64,000 nt of DNA from JBFHQE01 sp041592335 (GTDB taxonomy: Bacteria > Pseudomonadota > Gammaproteobacteria > Thiohalobacterales > Thiohalobacteraceae): assembly GCA_041592335.1 (NCBI GenBank), contig JBFHQE010000013.1, positions 1 through 64,000 of the forward strand. Reading direction: 5' to 3'. The notes under the pieces are model-generated. The model did not search any database, was not told the origin of the DNA, and saw only the letters and a program-made list of their open reading frames with translations. The position numbers and the translations under genes are program-made. Shown piece by piece: positions 8,101-16,846 of the stretch. The stretch's first letter is position 1; every line of letters starts with the position of its first letter.

Positions 8101-9672
8101 CTAACGAATATCCGCGCAGTCTTCAGCGAAGCCTGCACCGGCCTCGGCATAAAGATTGAACACGGAGTCCGCGCCGGCCTCCTTGAGGGTCTTTTCCTCG
8201 TCCGGGTACTTTGCGATAACCGTCAATTTGCCCTGGTAGCCGAGCCTGCGCAGCTGTTTCACGGCGAACAGGTTTTCCTGGAAACTGGGTACGGCCAGCA
8301 TGATGAGGCTGATTGCGGCGTGATTGAGGCGGAAACGCTCCCAGAAGTCCGGATCCGTCACCGAGCCGCTGACCACATTGCGTCCCGCAGCCTTGTGCAG
8401 TGCGACAGTATCCCGGTCGAAGTCCACCCCCAGCAGTCTTGACCCGTATTTTTCCTGGATGGCGTTATAGGCGCCGGAGCCCACGCGTCCCATACCGAAA
8501 ATAATCACTGAAACATCTCCCGGAATAATCGGTTGTTCGTAAGATAGCAGGTTCGGTTTTTCGAAGCGTAGCAGCTGGTGGCGGAAATGCCGGTAGATTT
8601 CATGGGCGTAAGTATTAAAGGGCGAGGAAATAATAAAGGAGAGCGCAACACTGATGGCAACAATGATCAACCACTCCTGGCTGATCCAGCCGTTCTTCAT
8701 CGCCAGCGCGGCCACGATCAACCCGAACTCGCTGAAATTGAACAGGCTGAGCGAGGTCAGAAACGCCGTGCGAGCGCGTAACCGGAATCGACTCAGCAGC
8801 CAGAAGAAGCCAAACGTCTTGATCGGCACGATACAGCCCAGCAGCAGCGCGATCAGGACGGCTTCGGTACTGACGGCGCCGGATAGACCGATGGTGAGAA
8901 AGAAGCCCACGAGGAACAGGTCCTTGAAACCGAGCAGGCTGCGTGCCAGTTCCGAGGCGCGCGGGTGCGTGGAAAGCAATAACCCAAGAATCAGCGCACC
9001 GAGATCGCCTTTTACGCCCACCATTTCAAAGATCTTGGCCCCGCCAAGTGCCAGCGTCAGGCCGAACAGAATCAGCAGTTCGCCGTGGCCACATTTTTCC
9101 ATCATTCGGTGAATGAGCGGGCGCGCGGGAATCAGCAGCAGTAGCAGCAGCGCCCAGGCGTTCGGCACCTTGCCGGTGGAAATGGCGAGAAATACAACCG
9201 CGGCGATGTCCTGCATGATCAGAATGCCGATGGCGATCTGGCCATAGCGAGCCGACATTTCGCCTTTTTCTTCCAGTACCTTCACCGCGAATACCGTGCT
9301 GGAAAAACTCAGTGCAAAGGCGATCAGGGCGGATTGCGCCAGACTGAGCTCTTTCAGCACGGGCGTGTTGATCAGGGCCAGGCCGAGGATGGCCAGCATC
9401 ATCAGCAGCACAATGCCCATCATGTGCAGCAGCGAAACGGCCCAGATTTCCTTGGCGGACAGGCTGCTCAGCTTGAGTTTGAGTCCAATCGAAAACAGCA
9501 GCAGGGTGACACCGATATCGGCGAATTCGCTCAGAAACTGGGTTTCTTCCATGCCATTGGCAAAGAGCACGAAACCGGCAATGAGGTAGCCGACCATGGG
9601 TGGCAGCCCGATCAGGCGGGTAAGAAATCCAAAAGCAAAGGCAACGATGATGGCGATGAAATCGATGGACAT
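8101..9672 (-). CDS. Kef-type cation:proton antiporter (CPA2) with TrkA-N domain
   Basis: A 523-residue inner-membrane protein. The first 370 or so residues form about twelve helices of the Na+/H+ exchanger fold (MSIDFIAIIVAFAFGFLTRL, IGILIMQDIAAVVFLAIST). The C-terminal 130 residues are a cytosolic Rossmann-type TrkA-N/RCK domain (VIIFGMGRVGSGAYNAI). Relatives are glutathione-gated K+ efflux systems KefB/KefC and YbaL; this one is closer to the shorter YbaL/RosB-like type, lacking a separate KefG/F partner gene. Role inferred: K+ or Na+/H+ exchange for pH or electrophile stress. It shares an operon with the sensor kinase downstream. Confidence 0.87.
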   Translation of the reverse strand: MSIDFIAIIVAFAFGFLTRLIGLPPMVGYLIAGFVLFANGMEETQFLSEFADIGVTLLLFSIGLKLKLSSLSAKEIWAVSLLHMMGIVLLMMLAILGLALINTPVLKELSLAQSALIAFALSFSSTVFAVKVLEEKGEMSARYGQIAIGILIMQDIAAVVFLAISTGKVPNAWALLLLLLIPARPLIHRMMEKCGHGELLILFGLTLALGGAKIFEMVGVKGDLGALILGLLLSTHPRASELARSLLGFKDLFLVGFFLTIGLSGAVSTEAVLIALLLGCIVPIKTFGFFWLLSRFRLRARTAFLTSLSLFNFSEFGLIVAALAMKNGWISQEWLIIVAISVALSFIISSPFNTYAHEIYRHFRHQLLRFEKPNLLSYEQPIIPGDVSVIIFGMGRVGSGAYNAIQEKYGSRLLGVDFDRDTVALHKAAGRNVVSGSVTDPDFWERFRLNHAAISLIMLAVPSFQENLFAVKQLRRLGYQGKLTVIAKYPDEEKTLKEAGADSVFNLYAEAGAGFAEDCADIR

Positions 9673-9924
9673 GTTTTAGTTGAATCCTGTTGCCTTTTTT
9701 CGAGTGCGGAGCCGTGATTGAGACGCAATATTCATGCCTTTCGCGACAATGCCTTCGTTAAGAGACGAAAAAGGCGAGAAATTGTTCCTGAAAACCTGAC
9801 GATACCGATCAAACCGGCTTCTGGTCAATTTGCGTCCCCGGTACTTTCGTTAAAGAAAAAAGCCGGAAAGCCTGTTGACGGTTATTTGATCTGGATCGTG
9901 TTCTTGTCAGTTGCTGTCGGTAAA

Positions 9925-9938
9925 TTGATAAAAGTCAA
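9925..9938 (+). promoter_or_regulatory. FNR/Anr-type box upstream of napF
   Basis: TTGATAAAAGTCAA differs from the FNR consensus TTGAT-N4-ATCAA at one position. The box is centred about 62 bp before the napF start, so transcription starting about 41 bp downstream would leave a leader of about 20 nt. Established: nap and other anaerobic respiratory operons are commonly FNR-activated. Assigned by eye. Confidence 0.65.
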
Positions 9939-9993
9939 ACCGTCCCTGACTAGACTAACTCATAGTCTGCCTGAAACAGAAGGGCGCAAAACA

Positions 9994-10506
9994 ATGACAG
10001 CAGGCAGGATCGATCGATTTCAATTTTTGCGTGGAGATTTCTCCGGTCGCCAGGCCGTGATTCGGCCGCCCTGGTCTGTCGAAGAGGACGGTTTTATAGC
10101 GCAGTGTTCGCGCTGTCATGCCTGTATCCATGCCTGTCCGGAAAAGACTCTGATCAAGGGTCGTGGCGGCTTTCCCGAAATCAACTTTTCCCTGGGCGAA
10201 TGCACTTTTTGCCAGCGTTGTGTCGAGGTTTGCGAAACCTCCGCTCTGCGTATCGGACTCTACGAGCCCTGGACTATTCGCGCTGAAATCGTGTCTGAGT
10301 GTTTAACCTTTCAGGGCGTGTTGTGTCGCACTTGCGGCGAATGTTGCGAAGTTGGCGCCATTCGTTTTCGCCCAGTGATTGGCGGCGCCGAAGTACCCAT
10401 TCTGGATAAGGATTTATGTACTGGCTGTGGAGCCTGTGTGGCGCCTTGCCCTACCGGGGCGATTCGCATGGGTACTCCACCAGCCAAGGAGGAGAGTGTC
10501 GCATGA
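9994..10506 (+). CDS. napF: Ferredoxin-type protein NapF
   Basis: A 170-residue cytoplasmic iron-sulfur protein with four cysteine clusters: CSRCHACIHACP, CTFCQRCVEVCE, CRTCGECCEVGAI and CTGCGACVAPCP. The third is less regular. NapF assists NapA cofactor maturation or iron-sulfur assembly before Tat export. The frame is open upstream to 9718, but that part shows no conserved sequence. The ATG at 9994 follows AAGGG and begins the recognisable N terminus. The stop overlaps the napD start by 4 bp. Confidence 0.9.
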   Translation: MTAGRIDRFQFLRGDFSGRQAVIRPPWSVEEDGFIAQCSRCHACIHACPEKTLIKGRGGFPEINFSLGECTFCQRCVEVCETSALRIGLYEPWTIRAEIVSECLTFQGVLCRTCGECCEVGAIRFRPVIGGAEVPILDKDLCTGCGACVAPCPTGAIRMGTPPAKEESVA

Positions 10507-10757
10507 ATATATCGGGTGTATTGGTACGCGTTCGACCGGAAAACATCGCCGTGGTGCAACAGGCGCTGGAAGCATATGCCGGTGTGGAAGTGCATGCCAC
10601 GACAGAAGACGGACGGTTGATCGTCACGGTGGAGGCGGCCAGCGATCGTGCTACCGCGGATACCGTGTTCAGGTTACAGGATATGCCGGGTGTGATCGCG
10701 GCGTCGATGGTTTACCACCAGATTGAAGATGACCAGGTTTTGGAACAGGAGGCCTGA
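10503..10757 (+). CDS. napD: NapD chaperone for NapA
   Basis: An 84-residue protein starting MNISGVLVRVRPENIAVVQQ. It has the ferredoxin-like NapD fold pattern, with DGRLIVTVEA and DTVFRLQDMPGVIAASMVYHQI. NapD binds the Tat signal peptide of NapA and is needed for its maturation in the cytoplasm. The start is set by the 4-bp overlap with napF; the frame extends further upstream without conservation. napA begins 2 bp after the stop. Confidence 0.93.
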   Translation: MNISGVLVRVRPENIAVVQQALEAYAGVEVHATTEDGRLIVTVEAASDRATADTVFRLQDMPGVIAASMVYHQIEDDQVLEQEA

Positions 10758-10758
10758 G

Positions 10759-13266
10759 ATGAAACTGACTAGGCGAGATTTTGTAAAGACCAATGCAGTT
10801 GCGGCAACCGCCGCGGCGGCCGGGATCAGCTTACCGGGTGTGAGCGCGGCGCTGGCGCAACAGAAAGATGCCATACGCTGGGACAAGGCGGCATGCCGAT
10901 TTTGCGGTACCGGCTGCAGTGTGCTGGTTGGCACCAAGGACGGACGCGTGGTCGCGACACAGGGCGATCCGGATGCGCCGGTGAACCGTGGACTGAACTG
11001 CATCAAGGGTTACTTCCTGTCCAAGATCATGTATGGCAAGGACCGACTTACCAAACCCATGTTGCGCAAGAGGAATGGCAAATACGACAAGGAAGGCGAG
11101 TTTGAAGAAGTCTCCTGGGACGAGGCCTTCGATGTCATGGCGGAAAAATTCAAAACGACCTTGAAAGAGAAAGGCCCGACCGCCGTGGGTATGTTCGGTT
11201 CCGGTCAGTGGACCGTGTGGGAAGGCTATGCCGCCTCGAAACTTTACAAGGCCGGGTTCCGTTCCAATAACATCGATCCCAATGCGCGGCATTGCATGGC
11301 CTCGGCCGTGGGCGCCTTCATTCGCGGTTTCGGTTCGGATGAGCCGATGGGTTGTTACGATGACCTGGAAAACGCGGACGTGTTCGTGCTGTGGGGTTCC
11401 AACATGGCCGAGATGCACCCGATCCTCTGGTCCCGTCTGACGGATACCCGCCTGACCAAGCCCGGTTGTGAAGTGCATGTGTTATCAACCTTCGAGCATC
11501 GTTGCTATGAACTGGCCGATAACGCCATGACCTTCGTGCCGCAGACCGACCTGGCGATTCTCAACTACATCGCCAACTACATTATTCAGAACAAGGCCTA
11601 TAACCAGGACTTCATCGACAAGCATGTCGCTTTCAACCAGGCGACCACCGACATCGGTTACGGCTTGCGTCCCGAGCATCCGCTGGAACAGAAGGCGGCG
11701 AATGCGGGCGTCGGAAAATTCGATCCAATCAGCTTTGAAGAGTATGCGAAGTCGGTTGAACCTTACACCCTGGAATATACCGCCAAGCTGTCGGGTGTAC
11801 CGAAAGAGCAGCTGGAATGGCTGGCCAAGGTGTATGCGGACCCGAAGAAGAAGGTCACCTCTTTCTGGACCATGGGTTTCAACCAGCATACCCGCGGCGT
11901 CTGGGTCAACGGCCTTGTGTATAACGTGCACCTGTTGATGGGCAAAATTTCCGAACCCGGCAACAGCCCGTTCTCGCTGACCGGACAACCCTCCGCCTGC
12001 GGTACCGCGCGTGAAGTGGGTACCTTTGCACATCGCCTGCCGGCCGACCTGGTGGTCAACAAGCCGGAACATCGCGCCTTCGCCGAGAAAATCTGGAAGC
12101 TGCCGGACGGCACGATTCCGGAAAAGCCGGGCTATCACGCCGTATTGCAGAACCGCATGTTGAAAGACGGCAAGCTCAATGCCTACTGGGTAATGTGTAA
12201 CAACAATATGCAGGCCGCGCCCAACATGAACGAAGAGGGGTATCCGGGCTATCGCAACCCGGCGAACTTCATCGTGGTATCCGATCCTTATCCGACCGTG
12301 ACCGCCATGGCGGCTGATCTGGTATTGCCAACCGCTATGTGGACGGAGAAGGAGGGTGCCTATGGTAATGCCGAGCGCCGCACCCAGTTCTGGCGTCAGC
12401 AGGTCGGTGCACCGGGTGAAGCCAAGTCCGATCTCTGGCAATTAATGGAATTTTCCAAGCGCTTCAAGATGGAAGATGTATGGACGGAAGAACTGCTGGC
12501 GAAGAAACCGGAGTACAGGGGTAAGAGTCTTTACGAAGTACTGTATCGCAATGGCCAGGTAGACAAGTTCCCGGTGCAGGAAGTGAAGGACAGCGAAGGG
12601 AATGTCTATCAGAACGACGAAATGGATCACTTCGGTTTTTATGTGCAGAAGGGCTTGTTCGAGGAATACCGGATTTTCGGTACCCAGGGACCGAAGAAAG
12701 GACATGACCTGGCCGAGTTCGATGCCTATCACAAGGCGCGCGGCATGCGTTGGCCGGTCGTGAATGGCAAGGAAACCCTGTGGCGTTATCGCGAAGGCTA
12801 CGATCCCTTTGTCGCGGCAGGTGCCGACGTTCAGTTCTACGGTAATGCCAATGGTCGCGCCAATATCATTTCCGCGCCCTATGAGCCACCCGCCGAGAGT
12901 CCGGATGACGAATACGATTTGTGGCTGTCGACCGGCCGCGTACTGGAGCACTGGCATTCCGGTTCCATGACACGCCGCGTGCCGGAGTTGTATCGCGCCT
13001 TTCCGGATGCGGTGATCTTCATGCATCCGAATGATGCCGAGAAACGCGGTCTGCGCCGGGGGCTTGCGGCCAAGGTGATCAGTCGTCGTGGTGAAATTGT
13101 GGCGCGGGTGGAAACCCGGGGTCGCAACCGGGTGCCGGAAGGTTTGATCTTCGTGCCCTGGTTCGATGCCAGTCGCCTGATCAACAAGGTGACACTGGAT
13201 GCCACCGATCCGCTTTCAAAGGAAACGGATTACAAGAAGTGTGCAGTGAAGGTCGTAAAAGCGTAG
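10759..13266 (+). CDS. napA: Periplasmic nitrate reductase catalytic subunit NapA
   Basis: An 835-residue molybdenum bis-MGD enzyme reducing nitrate to nitrite in the periplasm. The N terminus is a Tat signal (LTRRDFVKTNAVAATAAAAG) ending near ALAQQ. A [4Fe-4S] cluster is bound by CRFCGTGC and a distant Cys in GLNCIKGY. The molybdenum-ligating Cys is in NARHCMASAVGAF. The C-terminal molybdopterin-binding domain has STGRVLEHWHSGSMTRRVPEL. Full length for the family. It receives electrons from NapB, which takes them from NapC or NapGH. The start follows GGAGGCCTGAG. Confidence 0.98.
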   Translation: MKLTRRDFVKTNAVAATAAAAGISLPGVSAALAQQKDAIRWDKAACRFCGTGCSVLVGTKDGRVVATQGDPDAPVNRGLNCIKGYFLSKIMYGKDRLTKPMLRKRNGKYDKEGEFEEVSWDEAFDVMAEKFKTTLKEKGPTAVGMFGSGQWTVWEGYAASKLYKAGFRSNNIDPNARHCMASAVGAFIRGFGSDEPMGCYDDLENADVFVLWGSNMAEMHPILWSRLTDTRLTKPGCEVHVLSTFEHRCYELADNAMTFVPQTDLAILNYIANYIIQNKAYNQDFIDKHVAFNQATTDIGYGLRPEHPLEQKAANAGVGKFDPISFEEYAKSVEPYTLEYTAKLSGVPKEQLEWLAKVYADPKKKVTSFWTMGFNQHTRGVWVNGLVYNVHLLMGKISEPGNSPFSLTGQPSACGTAREVGTFAHRLPADLVVNKPEHRAFAEKIWKLPDGTIPEKPGYHAVLQNRMLKDGKLNAYWVMCNNNMQAAPNMNEEGYPGYRNPANFIVVSDPYPTVTAMAADLVLPTAMWTEKEGAYGNAERRTQFWRQQVGAPGEAKSDLWQLMEFSKRFKMEDVWTEELLAKKPEYRGKSLYEVLYRNGQVDKFPVQEVKDSEGNVYQNDEMDHFGFYVQKGLFEEYRIFGTQGPKKGHDLAEFDAYHKARGMRWPVVNGKETLWRYREGYDPFVAAGADVQFYGNANGRANIISAPYEPPAESPDDEYDLWLSTGRVLEHWHSGSMTRRVPELYRAFPDAVIFMHPNDAEKRGLRRGLAAKVISRRGEIVARVETRGRNRVPEGLIFVPWFDASRLINKVTLDATDPLSKETDYKKCAVKVVKA

Positions 13267-13272
13267 GCCAAT

Positions 13273-13323
13273 TGTAGGAGCGGCCTTGGCCGCGAACGGT
13301 TCGCGAGCTAGCTCGCTCCTACA
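13273..13323. repeat. REP-like inverted repeat between napA and napG
   Basis: A 51-bp hairpin-forming sequence. TGTAGGAGCG starts the left arm and its complement CGCTCCTACA ends the right arm; the inner arms are GGCCTTGGCC and GAGCTAGCTC flanking CGCGAACGGTTCGCG. This TGTAGGAGCG...CGCGAA pattern is a well-known repetitive extragenic palindrome in gammaproteobacteria. Lying inside an operon, it could stabilise or attenuate the downstream nap message. Confidence 0.85.
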
Positions 13324-13350
13324 GGTTAACCAGTATAGAGAATCGGAGAA

Positions 13351-14205
13351 ATGCCCAGTTCAGTAGCCAACAAATCCCGTCGCCGCTTTCTGACCGATAC
13401 AGCCAGAACAGTGAGTGGCGTGGCGTTGTTGAGCCTGGGAGTGGGGCTTTATTCCCGCCAGAGTGTTTCCTTGCCTGCGCATACACTTCGCCCACCCGGC
13501 GCACTGGCCGAACCGGAATTTCTTGGCGCCTGTATTCGCTGTGGTTTGTGTGTGCGTGACTGTCCCTATGACACATTGAAGCTGGCGGAGTTGGGTGATC
13601 AGGTGGCAACCGGAACACCTTATTTTGTTGCCCGCACAATCCCCTGCGAGATGTGCGAGGACATTCCCTGTGTGAAAGCCTGTCCGACCGGTGCGCTGGA
13701 GCATGCGCTGACCGATATTGACGATGCACGCATGGGGCTGGCGGTGATAGTCGACCAGGAAAGCTGTATTGCCTTCCAGGGACTGCGTTGCGAAGTCTGT
13801 TTCAATGTTTGCCCGATACGCAATGAAGCTATCACCCTGGAGCTGCGGCATAACGAACGTTCCGGCAAGCACGCCCTGTTTCTTCCCGAGGTGCATTCCG
13901 ATGCCTGTACCGGCTGTGGCAAGTGTGAGCAGGCCTGCATTCTGGAAGAGGCGGCTATCAAGGTGATGCCGTTGCATCTGGCAAAAGGCGAGCTGGGACA
14001 TCACTACCGCCTGGGCTGGAAGGAAAAACAGAAAGCCGGGGGAAGCCTGGTGTCGCCGGATGAACAGCGCCGCTTCAATCTGCCGGAAGGCGTGACCTAC
14101 GATTATCAGAGCGGCCAGGTGATCGTGGATGAAAGTCTGGATAGCGTGCCTTTCGCCGATGATCCCTTGCAAACCCTGAATAAAGGTGCGGGAGGGCAGC
14201 CATGA
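13351..14205 (+). CDS. napG: Ferredoxin-type quinol dehydrogenase subunit NapG
   Basis: A 284-residue iron-sulfur protein of the MauM/NapG family. The twin-arginine region KSRRRFLTDTARTVSG near the N terminus predicts Tat export. Four ferredoxin-like clusters follow: CIRCGLCVRDCP, CEMCEDIPCVKACP, CEVCFNVCP and CTGCGKCEQAC. With the membrane protein NapH it forms a quinol-oxidising module feeding the periplasmic nitrate reductase. The start is separated from napA by the REP hairpin, and the stop overlaps napH by 4 bp. Confidence 0.94.
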   Translation: MPSSVANKSRRRFLTDTARTVSGVALLSLGVGLYSRQSVSLPAHTLRPPGALAEPEFLGACIRCGLCVRDCPYDTLKLAELGDQVATGTPYFVARTIPCEMCEDIPCVKACPTGALEHALTDIDDARMGLAVIVDQESCIAFQGLRCEVCFNVCPIRNEAITLELRHNERSGKHALFLPEVHSDACTGCGKCEQACILEEAAIKVMPLHLAKGELGHHYRLGWKEKQKAGGSLVSPDEQRRFNLPEGVTYDYQSGQVIVDESLDSVPFADDPLQTLNKGAGGQP

Positions 14206-15110
14206 GCGCCTCGGCTTATCCCGGGCACGATGCCGTTCAGAGCAAGGGCTGGGTTAAGGCGCACCAGTGGTTGTTGCTGCGCCGCGTGAGCCAGTTGTCC
14301 ATTCTTGCGCTGTTCCTGATTGGCCCCTGGGCAGGCATCTGGATCGTCACGGGCAATCTATCGTCCAGCCTGACACTGGACACGCTGCCGTTGACCGACC
14401 CCTATCTATTACTGCAAGTCCTGTTGACCGGTCATTGGCCGGAATTGACCGCTATTACCGGTGGGCTGATCGTGCTGGGCTTTTACCTGCTGGTCGGCGG
14501 CCGCGTTTATTGCAGCTGGGTTTGCCCGGTCAACATGGTGACCGATCTCGCGCACTGGCTGCGTGAACGGCTTGGCATTATCGGCGGTTCGCATATTTCA
14601 CGGCAGGCGCGTTACTGGTTGTTGCTCGCGACCCTGTTGTTGTCGCTCTCGCTCGGTGTGCTGGCTTGGGAACTGATTAATCCGGTGTCCATGTTGCATC
14701 GCGGTCTGGTGTTCGGCATGGGATTCGGCTGGTTCATTATCCTGATGATCTTTTTGCTGGATCTGTTTGTCAGTCGCCGCGCCTGGTGCGGCCATTTATG
14801 CCCGATGGGTGCCTTTTATAGCCTGCTGACGGTCACTGCGCCATTGCGCGTCAGCGCGGTGCAACGCAATCAATGCAATGACTGCATGGATTGTTTTGCC
14901 GTGTGCCCGGAACCCCAGGTTATTCGTCCCTCGTTAAAGGGTGAGGCGCAGGGCACGGGGCCGGTGATTATGTCCCCGAACTGTACCAACTGCGGTCGCT
15001 GTATCGACGTCTGTTCCAAAGACGTATTTGCATTCAGTAGCCGTTTCTCGAACCGGATTGAAACGTCGGCACCCGGTGTGCTGAAACAGAAGATGGAGGT
15101 TATGCGATGA
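14202..15110 (+). CDS. napH: Quinol dehydrogenase membrane subunit NapH
   Basis: A 302-residue inner-membrane protein with four main hydrophobic helices. It has the NapH motifs YCSWVCPVNMVTDLAHWLR and WCGHLCPMGAFYSLL (CxxCP on the cytoplasmic face), plus two C-terminal [4Fe-4S] clusters CNDCMDCFAVCP and CTNCGRCIDVC. It partners NapG in quinol oxidation. It overlaps napG and napB by 4 bp each, showing tight coupling. Confidence 0.95.
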   Translation: MSASAYPGHDAVQSKGWVKAHQWLLLRRVSQLSILALFLIGPWAGIWIVTGNLSSSLTLDTLPLTDPYLLLQVLLTGHWPELTAITGGLIVLGFYLLVGGRVYCSWVCPVNMVTDLAHWLRERLGIIGGSHISRQARYWLLLATLLLSLSLGVLAWELINPVSMLHRGLVFGMGFGWFIILMIFLLDLFVSRRAWCGHLCPMGAFYSLLTVTAPLRVSAVQRNQCNDCMDCFAVCPEPQVIRPSLKGEAQGTGPVIMSPNCTNCGRCIDVCSKDVFAFSSRFSNRIETSAPGVLKQKMEVMR

Positions 15111-15553
15111 ATAAGTCGATGTTGATCGTGGGGCTGGTGTGCTCGTTAAGCGGGTATGGCTCGGCAGGCATGGCTGAAATTGAGTCTCTCAGAGGCGTGC
15201 AGCAACTGGACGAGGCTTCCAGCGTACCGGAAATGAAGCAGTATCAGAAAGACGGCGAGGTGATCGCGCGCGATTATATCCAGCAGCCGCCGCTGATTCC
15301 GCACAAGATAGAGGGCTATCAGATTAACGCCAAGTTCAATAAATGTCTGAGTTGTCATAGCTGGAATAACTACAAGGAATCGGGTGCAACCAAGATAAGC
15401 CAGACGCACTTCGAGGATCGTGACAAGCACGTGCTGGCCAATGTCTCGGCACGACGCTATTTCTGCACCCAGTGTCATGTGCCCCAGGCTCAGACCAAGC
15501 CGCTGGTTGAGAATACTTTCCAGCCTATACAGGCAATAACCGGCAACAACTAA
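15107..15553 (+). CDS. napB: Dihaem cytochrome c NapB
   Basis: A 148-residue periplasmic electron-transfer subunit of nitrate reductase. Sec signal MNKSMLIVGLVCSLSGYGSAGMA, then two CxxCH haem sites, CLSCHSWNNY and CTQCHVPQAQTKP, the second in the conserved NapB context. It forms a complex with NapA. The N terminus overlaps napH. napC follows after 24 bp. Confidence 0.96.
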   Translation: MNKSMLIVGLVCSLSGYGSAGMAEIESLRGVQQLDEASSVPEMKQYQKDGEVIARDYIQQPPLIPHKIEGYQINAKFNKCLSCHSWNNYKESGATKISQTHFEDRDKHVLANVSARRYFCTQCHVPQAQTKPLVENTFQPIQAITGNN

Positions 15554-15577
15554 ACCCATGCAAAAAAGGCGAAAAAA

Positions 15578-16201
15578 ATGAGTAACTCAAATTGCGATGG
15601 TAAAGGGCTACTGTGCAGGTTGTGGTCAGCGCTGCGCAGTCCGGCGATAACCTGGTCGCTGGGTGGTTTGCTGATCGTCGGCTTCGTCGCGGGGATTATC
15701 TTCTGGGGTGGTTTTAACACCGCAATGGAGGCAACCAACAACGAGGCGTTTTGTATCTCCTGTCACGAGATGGAGGAAAATGTCTACCAGGAGTACAAGA
15801 ATACGATTCACTACGCCAACCGCACCGGTGTACGAGCAACTTGCCCGGATTGTCATGTTCCTAAGGAATGGACCCACAAGGTAGTCCGCAAGATCAAGGC
15901 GACCAACGAGCTTTATCACAAGGCCATGGGATCAATCAGTACGCCGGAAAAGTTCGAGGCCAAGCGATTGCAGCTGGCGCAGAATGTCTGGCGCGCCATG
16001 AAAGCCACGGACTCACGCGAGTGTCGTAACTGCCACAACTATGAATCAATGGACTTCACTTTGCAGGGGCGCCGTGCCGTTGATCAGCATTCGCACGGGC
16101 TGGAAGAAGGCAAGACCTGTATCGATTGCCACAAGGGTATCGCCCACTCCCTGCCGGACATGCGCGCTATCGATCCCGCGCTGGCGCCGGGAACCAAGTA
16201 G
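15578..16201 (+). CDS. napC: Tetrahaem quinol dehydrogenase NapC (NapC/NirT family)
   Basis: A 207-residue membrane-anchored cytochrome. One N-terminal transmembrane helix (TWSLGGLLIVGFVAGIIFWGGF) is followed by four CxxCH sites: CISCHEM, CPDCHVP, CRNCHNY and CIDCHKG. It oxidises quinol at the membrane and passes electrons to NapB. Having both NapC and NapGH gives two quinol routes into the enzyme. It is the last nap gene and is followed at once by a strong hairpin terminator. napE and napL are absent. Confidence 0.96.
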   Translation: MSNSNCDGKGLLCRLWSALRSPAITWSLGGLLIVGFVAGIIFWGGFNTAMEATNNEAFCISCHEMEENVYQEYKNTIHYANRTGVRATCPDCHVPKEWTHKVVRKIKATNELYHKAMGSISTPEKFEAKRLQLAQNVWRAMKATDSRECRNCHNYESMDFTLQGRRAVDQHSHGLEEGKTCIDCHKGIAHSLPDMRAIDPALAPGTK

Positions 16202-16211
16202 CCAGTAATAA

Positions 16212-16240
16212 AACGGCGGGTGTAGACCCGCCGTTATTCA
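16212..16240. terminator. Bidirectional hairpin terminator after napC
   Basis: A perfect 10-bp stem, AACGGCGGGT/ACCCGCCGTT, with a GTAG loop (16212-16235) lies 10 bp past the napC stop and 12 bp from the convergent gene's stop. The T-rich side is better on the minus strand (GTTTTATTA), so it may serve both genes. Confidence 0.8.
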
Positions 16241-16247
16241 TCGCAGC

Positions 16248-16652
16248 TTAGTCTTTGTCACCGAAGGGCCACCACCAGCGCTTCTGCTTTTCACCAGAAC
16301 CGCCACCGGCGCCAGAACCATCCTTGACTCTATCCTGATCGCGATCCATGTCACGGTCTCGATCCCGGTCTTTATCGCCATCGTCATTGTCGCGATATTC
16401 CTTTTCCTTCTGCTTCATTTTCTCCTTGGCCTTGCCATCATCATCCATGTGTTCACGATACTGGTCTTTTTTCTGCAATTGCTCCTGTTTGCGTTCTTCG
16501 GCCTGTTGTTTCACTTCAGTGGAGCGTTGCTGGCCATAGTTATCCATATAGCCGCCACCACCGCCACCGCTACCAGCGCCGGAACCACCCGCGGCCTGGA
16601 CGCCACCGGCGAGTACCAGCGAAATAATCGATGCAACGAGGGTTTTTTTCAT
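16248..16652 (-). CDS. Secreted low-complexity charged protein, unknown function
   Basis: A 134-residue protein starting MKKTLVASIISLVLAGGVQA, a good Sec signal. After that come a Gly/Ser tract (GGSGAGSGGGGGGYMDNYGQ), a Gln/Lys/Glu-rich helical stretch, and a run of Asp-Arg/Asp-Lys dipeptides (DKDRDRDRDMDRDQDRVKD). A second Gly/Ser patch precedes a WWWPFGDKD tail. No cysteines for haem and no recognised domain. The start at 16652 has AAGGAGATCAGTA before it, a strong ribosome-binding site; an upstream extension to 16922 is not supported. Highly charged repeats suggest a disordered periplasmic or surface protein. Confidence 0.7.
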   Translation of the reverse strand: MKKTLVASIISLVLAGGVQAAGGSGAGSGGGGGGYMDNYGQQRSTEVKQQAEERKQEQLQKKDQYREHMDDDGKAKEKMKQKEKEYRDNDDGDKDRDRDRDMDRDQDRVKDGSGAGGGSGEKQKRWWWPFGDKD

Positions 16653-16846
16653 TACTGATCTCCTTATGTAAGTACTCAGTAAATTGTAGTAGAAGTGGCT
16701 GAATTCAAGCTGAAAATGCAGGAATATTATTGTCATGAAATTGCAGTTTTGCGGGGGCGGGGTGCATTCAGGAATACATCGGTAAGGGGCAAAAAACCCA
16801 AAGCTTGCAGGGTTACGGTTTATGAGAATTACGGCATAGTGCGGCA

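Noticed and set aside
9718..9993. Upstream extension of the napF reading frame
   Set aside because: The region contains the FNR-like box and shows no protein conservation; napF starts well at 9994.
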